Origin: Methylomonas sp. | GTDB lineage: Bacteria; Pseudomonadota; Gammaproteobacteria; Methylococcales; Methylomonadaceae | Length of the DNA: 64,000 nt | Direction of reading: 5' to 3' | Assembly: GCF_023228165.1 (NCBI RefSeq) | Contig: NZ_JALOBS010000003.1 | Span: forward strand, 1-64,000 | In this document: positions 60,886 through 64,000 of the stretch, in pieces | How positions within the stretch are numbered: the stretch's first letter is position 1 | Layout of the letters: every line of letters starts with the position of its first letter | Program-made: the position numbers and the translations under genes | The notes under the pieces: generated by a model | The model's input: the letters and a program-made list of their open reading frames with translations, nothing else | Told to the model about the DNA's origin: nothing | The model's database searches: none

Positions 60886-63216
60886 TCAGACATCATGCAT
60901 ACTATTCAGCAAGGTCTGATTGGCTTGCAGCATCTGAGATAATTCCCGATTCTCGCGGTGCAACTCATAAATCTCAAAAGCATCATTGATATGCTGGGAC
61001 AGTGCTTCGTCTTCCCAGGGTTTGGTCAGAAACTTATATACCGCGCCTTGATTAACCGCGTCGATCACGGAATTCAGATCCGCATAACCGGACAGTATCA
61101 TACGTATGGTATAGGGATAAATTTCCTTGATCCGGCGCAGGAACTCGGTACCGGTCATTTCCGGCATGCGTTGATCGCAAAGTACCACGCCAGGCTGATG
61201 CGTTGCCATCAAATCGAAACCTTCGCGGGCATTGGTAGTGCTGACGATGCGAAAACCTTTGCGGCGTAAAGCCCGTTTCAGGGCGGATAGAATATTCGGT
61301 TCGTCATCCATCAACAATAAAACCCGCTCCGGTTTCTCGACGTGCCCAGGCTTGATACCTCTGCCTTCACGCAATAACAAGGCAAAATCCTGTTCCGGCA
61401 GTGGCCGGCTAAAGAAATAACCCTGAATTTCCTCGCAGCCGACTCCGCGCAAAAACCCCAATTGGCCTTCGGTTTCCACGCCTTCGGCGATCACTGTCAA
61501 ATTCAGGCTGTGAGCCATACCGACCACGGCCCGGACGATGGCTGCATCACCTGGATTTGACGTAATATTGGTGACAAACGATCGGTCGATCTTGATGCGC
61601 GCTACCGGTAGGCGCTGCAAATAACTGAGGGATGAATAGCCGGTGCCGAAATCGTCCAGCGCCATAGTGACGCCATTTTGTTTTAGCTCGCTCATGGTAC
61701 GAATCACATTATCGGCATTCAGCAGCACGATACTCTCGGTCAATTCCAACTCCAGCCATCTCGGGTCGAGCCCAGTCTCCTCCAGCACCCGTTTTACCAG
61801 GGCCTGGATGTCGCCGTTCAAAAATTGCCGGGCCGACAAATTAACCGCCATGCGCAAAGGTGGCAGGCCTTGATCCTGCCACTGTCGATTACAACGGCAC
61901 GCCTCTAGCAACACCCATTCACCAACCGCGCAGATCAAGCCGTTTTCTTCCAGCAACGGAATGAAATCCTGCGGCGACACCAAGCCGTAATCGCGACTCT
62001 GCCAGCGCAGCAAAGCCTCGGTGCCGATAATCCGGCCAGTGGCCAAATCCAGTTGCGGCTGATAATGCAGGATGAACTCGTTGCGTTCCAAGGCCCGACG
62101 TAGCGACGTATCCAGATTGAGTTGCCGACGCGAATTTTCATCCATATCGGCAAAAAAGAAGCGGCAAATGCTGGACGTATCCTGGATTGCCGCCGCTTGC
62201 ATGGCATGCTTAAGCACATCGCGCGGCTCCCCATCCAATGGAAAACAGGCGATACCGATAAAAGGATCGAGGAAAAATTCCTGCTCATTGAATATAATGG
62301 GCTCGGCTAATGCGCGATGAATTTGCCAGGCAAACTCTTCGGCTATCTCGAGTCCATCGAAGTTACGCAATATTAATGCAAAGTTCGATTCCGTGATACG
62401 GGCGATCGGCAGAGTGGCCGCTACCGACTGCAGTCTGTTAGCCATATCGCGAATAATATTTTGTCCGACGTCCTGACCCAATGATTGTACGATGCCGTGA
62501 AAACGGCGTATATTCACCACCAATACACTCACCTGAATGGTTCCGACATCCTCACAGGCCTCGCACAGGCGTTCCTCGAATAATGTGCGGCTGGGCATAC
62601 CGGTTTGGGGATCATAGTTGACCAAATATTTCGTTTTGGTTTCAACCGTCATACGCTTTTCCTCATTGCGAATCATCTCTAACGCAAACGAGATATCGTC
62701 CACCACTTCCGCCAGCAGATTGATTTCGGCTTCGCGAAAAAAACCGGCTTCCTTAGCCGCGACATTGAAAACACCGATGATTTTTCCTTCCGTGCGAATC
62801 GGAAACGAACCACCGGAATTCAGCCCCCATTGCTCGGGTATGCTGGTCCAGGAAGGATGACATAAATCCGACGGGCTATCCTTGCCGATGAAAAAGGCTT
62901 CGGCATTGAGCCCGGATGCGTTGACCTGATGCTCTGTCTCCGCTTTATGTAAGCTGATAAGCTGGGCAACGGTCGCCATTCCGGCGCAAGCCACCGGCAC
63001 CACAACCCCATTATCCGGATTAATCAAGCCTACCCAGGCCAAGGCGAAGCCACCATATTCGACTGCGATTCGGCAAGCGGCCATGTACAGCTCCTGAGAG
63101 TCCTTGGTTCGCACTATGGTCCTGTTGATATGGCTCAGCATCGCATACAGCTGATTCTGTCGTTCCAGTTCGACCTGCAACTTGTACAATTCGTTGGGGG
63201 ATTGAATAGCGTCCAT
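60886..63216 (-). CDS. GAF-GGDEF(degenerate)-EAL-REC cyclic-di-GMP protein
   Basis: A 776-residue cytosolic protein starting MDAIQSPNELYKLQ at 63216 (GGGAG upstream). GAF (about 25-185), GGDEF (about 200-365) with the active motif replaced by ESNFA in ARITESNFALIL, EAL (about 380-625; GTEALLRWQS, DDFGTGYSSLSYL, AEGVETEGQL) and a C-terminal receiver (about 640-760; MDDEPNIL, CDQRMPEMTGTEF, FLTKPWED). The EAL part looks active, so it should be a phosphodiesterase controlled by phosphorylation and by a GAF ligand. It is downstream of two lone receivers. Confidence 0.94.
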   Translation of the reverse strand: MDAIQSPNELYKLQVELERQNQLYAMLSHINRTIVRTKDSQELYMAACRIAVEYGGFALAWVGLINPDNGVVVPVACAGMATVAQLISLHKAETEHQVNASGLNAEAFFIGKDSPSDLCHPSWTSIPEQWGLNSGGSFPIRTEGKIIGVFNVAAKEAGFFREAEINLLAEVVDDISFALEMIRNEEKRMTVETKTKYLVNYDPQTGMPSRTLFEERLCEACEDVGTIQVSVLVVNIRRFHGIVQSLGQDVGQNIIRDMANRLQSVAATLPIARITESNFALILRNFDGLEIAEEFAWQIHRALAEPIIFNEQEFFLDPFIGIACFPLDGEPRDVLKHAMQAAAIQDTSSICRFFFADMDENSRRQLNLDTSLRRALERNEFILHYQPQLDLATGRIIGTEALLRWQSRDYGLVSPQDFIPLLEENGLICAVGEWVLLEACRCNRQWQDQGLPPLRMAVNLSARQFLNGDIQALVKRVLEETGLDPRWLELELTESIVLLNADNVIRTMSELKQNGVTMALDDFGTGYSSLSYLQRLPVARIKIDRSFVTNITSNPGDAAIVRAVVGMAHSLNLTVIAEGVETEGQLGFLRGVGCEEIQGYFFSRPLPEQDFALLLREGRGIKPGHVEKPERVLLLMDDEPNILSALKRALRRKGFRIVSTTNAREGFDLMATHQPGVVLCDQRMPEMTGTEFLRRIKEIYPYTIRMILSGYADLNSVIDAVNQGAVYKFLTKPWEDEALSQHINDAFEIYELHRENRELSQMLQANQTLLNSMHDV

Positions 63217-63217
63217 A

Positions 63218-63592
63218 TTATTCTCCCAACAGTTTGGTGATACAGGCTTGCAGTGCCCAACGGTCCAGTGGTTTGGTGATGATGTCGAAGACTCCGACCG
63301 CCGCCAGCCGGGCACGGGAGCCGCCATCATCCAGGGCCGTTACCATGATGATCGGTATTTCTGCGCTGGCAGGGTCGGCTTTCAGGTGTCTTACTACATC
63401 GAAACCGTCCATGCCAGGCATCATCAGATCCAGCAAGATCAGGTCGGGCGGGTCGAGCTTTACCTGGTCCAGGGTAGCTTGTCCCGATGCGACGCTGCGG
63501 ACTTGATAACCATAGGCTTGCAACAGGGTCGTTTCCAATTTTCGATTAAGCGGATCGTCATCCGTAACTAGAATTTTCTTGGGCATTTTCAT
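63218..63592 (-). CDS. Single-domain response regulator
   Basis: A 124-residue receiver protein with the acidic pocket TDDDPLN, phospho-Asp in ILLDLMMPGMDGFD and the conserved Lys in IITKPLD. It has no output domain, so it may relay a phosphate or act by binding, like CheY or DivK. The start at 63592 (MKMPKKILV) is preferred over a longer frame; MPKK at 63586 is possible. It ends one base before the GGDEF-EAL gene. Confidence 0.9.
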   Translation of the reverse strand: MKMPKKILVTDDDPLNRKLETTLLQAYGYQVRSVASGQATLDQVKLDPPDLILLDLMMPGMDGFDVVRHLKADPASAEIPIIMVTALDDGGSRARLAAVGVFDIITKPLDRWALQACITKLLGE

Positions 63593-63603
63593 CGCATTGC
63601 ATC

Positions 63604-63984
63604 CTATAGACTGGCGCCGCCAGCCAAATACTGTTTCACCTCGACCAGAAAATTTTTGTATGCGATCGGCTTGGCGATATAGCCGTCGCATCCCGCCGCC
63701 ATAATTTTTTCCTCGTCGCCCTTCATGGCTAAAGCGGTCAAGGCCACTACCCGAATATGTCGGGTGACTTGATCGGCTTTCAACAAGTGAGTTGCGGTCA
63801 ATCCATCCATACCAGGCAACTGGATGTCCATCAAAATCAGATCGGGTTGATGGCATTGCGCCAGTGCAATAGCATCCCTGGCATTGTCGGCTTGTAACAC
63901 CCTATAGCCGGATTTAACCAGTAACATGCTGACCAATTTCATGTTGGCCGGCGTATCTTCCACCACCAGTATTTGCGCCGTCAT
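63604..63984 (-). CDS. Single-domain response regulator, DivK/CheY-like
   Basis: A 126-residue receiver with VVEDTPANMKLV, phospho-Asp in LILMDIQLPGMDGLTA and the Lys in IAKPIAY. There is no output domain. The region after the phospho-Asp (VVALTALAMKGDEEKIMAAGCDGYIAKP) matches DivK-type proteins that talk to kinases. A TGA on the minus strand at 64000-63998 could end an upstream gene such as a kinase. Confidence 0.9.
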   Translation of the reverse strand: MTAQILVVEDTPANMKLVSMLLVKSGYRVLQADNARDAIALAQCHQPDLILMDIQLPGMDGLTATHLLKADQVTRHIRVVALTALAMKGDEEKIMAAGCDGYIAKPIAYKNFLVEVKQYLAGGASL

Positions 63985-64000
63985 ATTGCCTGCTTGTTCA

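Noticed and set aside
1..64000. CRISPR arrays, tRNA or rRNA genes, complete prophage
   Set aside because: No evenly spaced direct repeats, no cloverleaf-type T-arm sequences outside genes, and no phage structural genes were found.

Overview
The window reads as chromosomal DNA of a gammaproteobacterium, most likely a type I methanotroph related to Methylomonas or Methylobacter. This is inference from gene content: a complete NAD-linked formate dehydrogenase operon (the last step of C1 oxidation), an exported protein with a VPxPA-type PEP-CTERM tail, a tonB-exbB-exbD set with a TonB-dependent receptor, and a dense set of cyclic-di-GMP and two-component genes. Base composition is moderate, with AT-rich intergenic stretches. 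I see no methane monooxygenase, tRNA, rRNA, CRISPR array or prophage, so the genus is not proven.

Layout. 1-4083 is an accessory corner: a miniature inverted-repeat element with an extra stray end, then a predicted immunity gene and a large Rhs polymorphic toxin. 4185-10791 holds tpm, a SPOR-domain envelope protein, a methyltransferase/DUF1244 pair, and a tightly coupled yciB-yciI-bolA-parvulin run. A perfect hairpin separates this from bfd, which has a clear Fur box. 11293-17248 is fdsG-fdsB-fdsA-fdhD-fdsD. 17361-24337 carries a PEP-CTERM protein, a DmeF-type metal exporter, a two-gene YeeE/YedE transporter, xseA and a DUF3422 gene. 24338-36870 is an envelope-stress and signalling cluster, mostly on the minus strand: OmpA, a decayed BON lipoprotein, oleate hydratase, three tiny stress-type proteins including CsbD, a DUF1207 barrel coupled to a BON lipoprotein, a PAS-GGDEF-EAL protein coupled to a CheB-CheR-PAS fusion, and a SpoIIAA-like protein. 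A rimK 3' scrap precedes exbD-exbB-tonB (37440-39333).

39559-47077 is housekeeping: kup, a lipoprotein, an FAH-family hydrolase, trpE-trpG, a fungal-type cytosine deaminase and a flavoprotein. 47204-51657 is a three-gene unit of TonB-dependent receptor, YfiR and CHASE-type hybrid kinase that looks like one signalling route. 51683-56490 is hisE-tatABC-yggS-argS-SPOR on the minus strand. A 50-residue membrane protein with its own terminator sits at 56673-56825. A LysR regulator, methyltransferase, rhodanese and typA follow. The window ends in two lone receiver proteins and a GAF-GGDEF-EAL-REC protein.

The most interesting points are the Rhs toxin/immunity pair whose immunity stop codon lies in a transposon end, the unannotated 50-residue membrane protein, the receptor-YfiR-kinase operon, and the stress cluster in which one BON gene has decayed while related ones survive. 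I did not find a clearly new multi-gene defence or mobile system.
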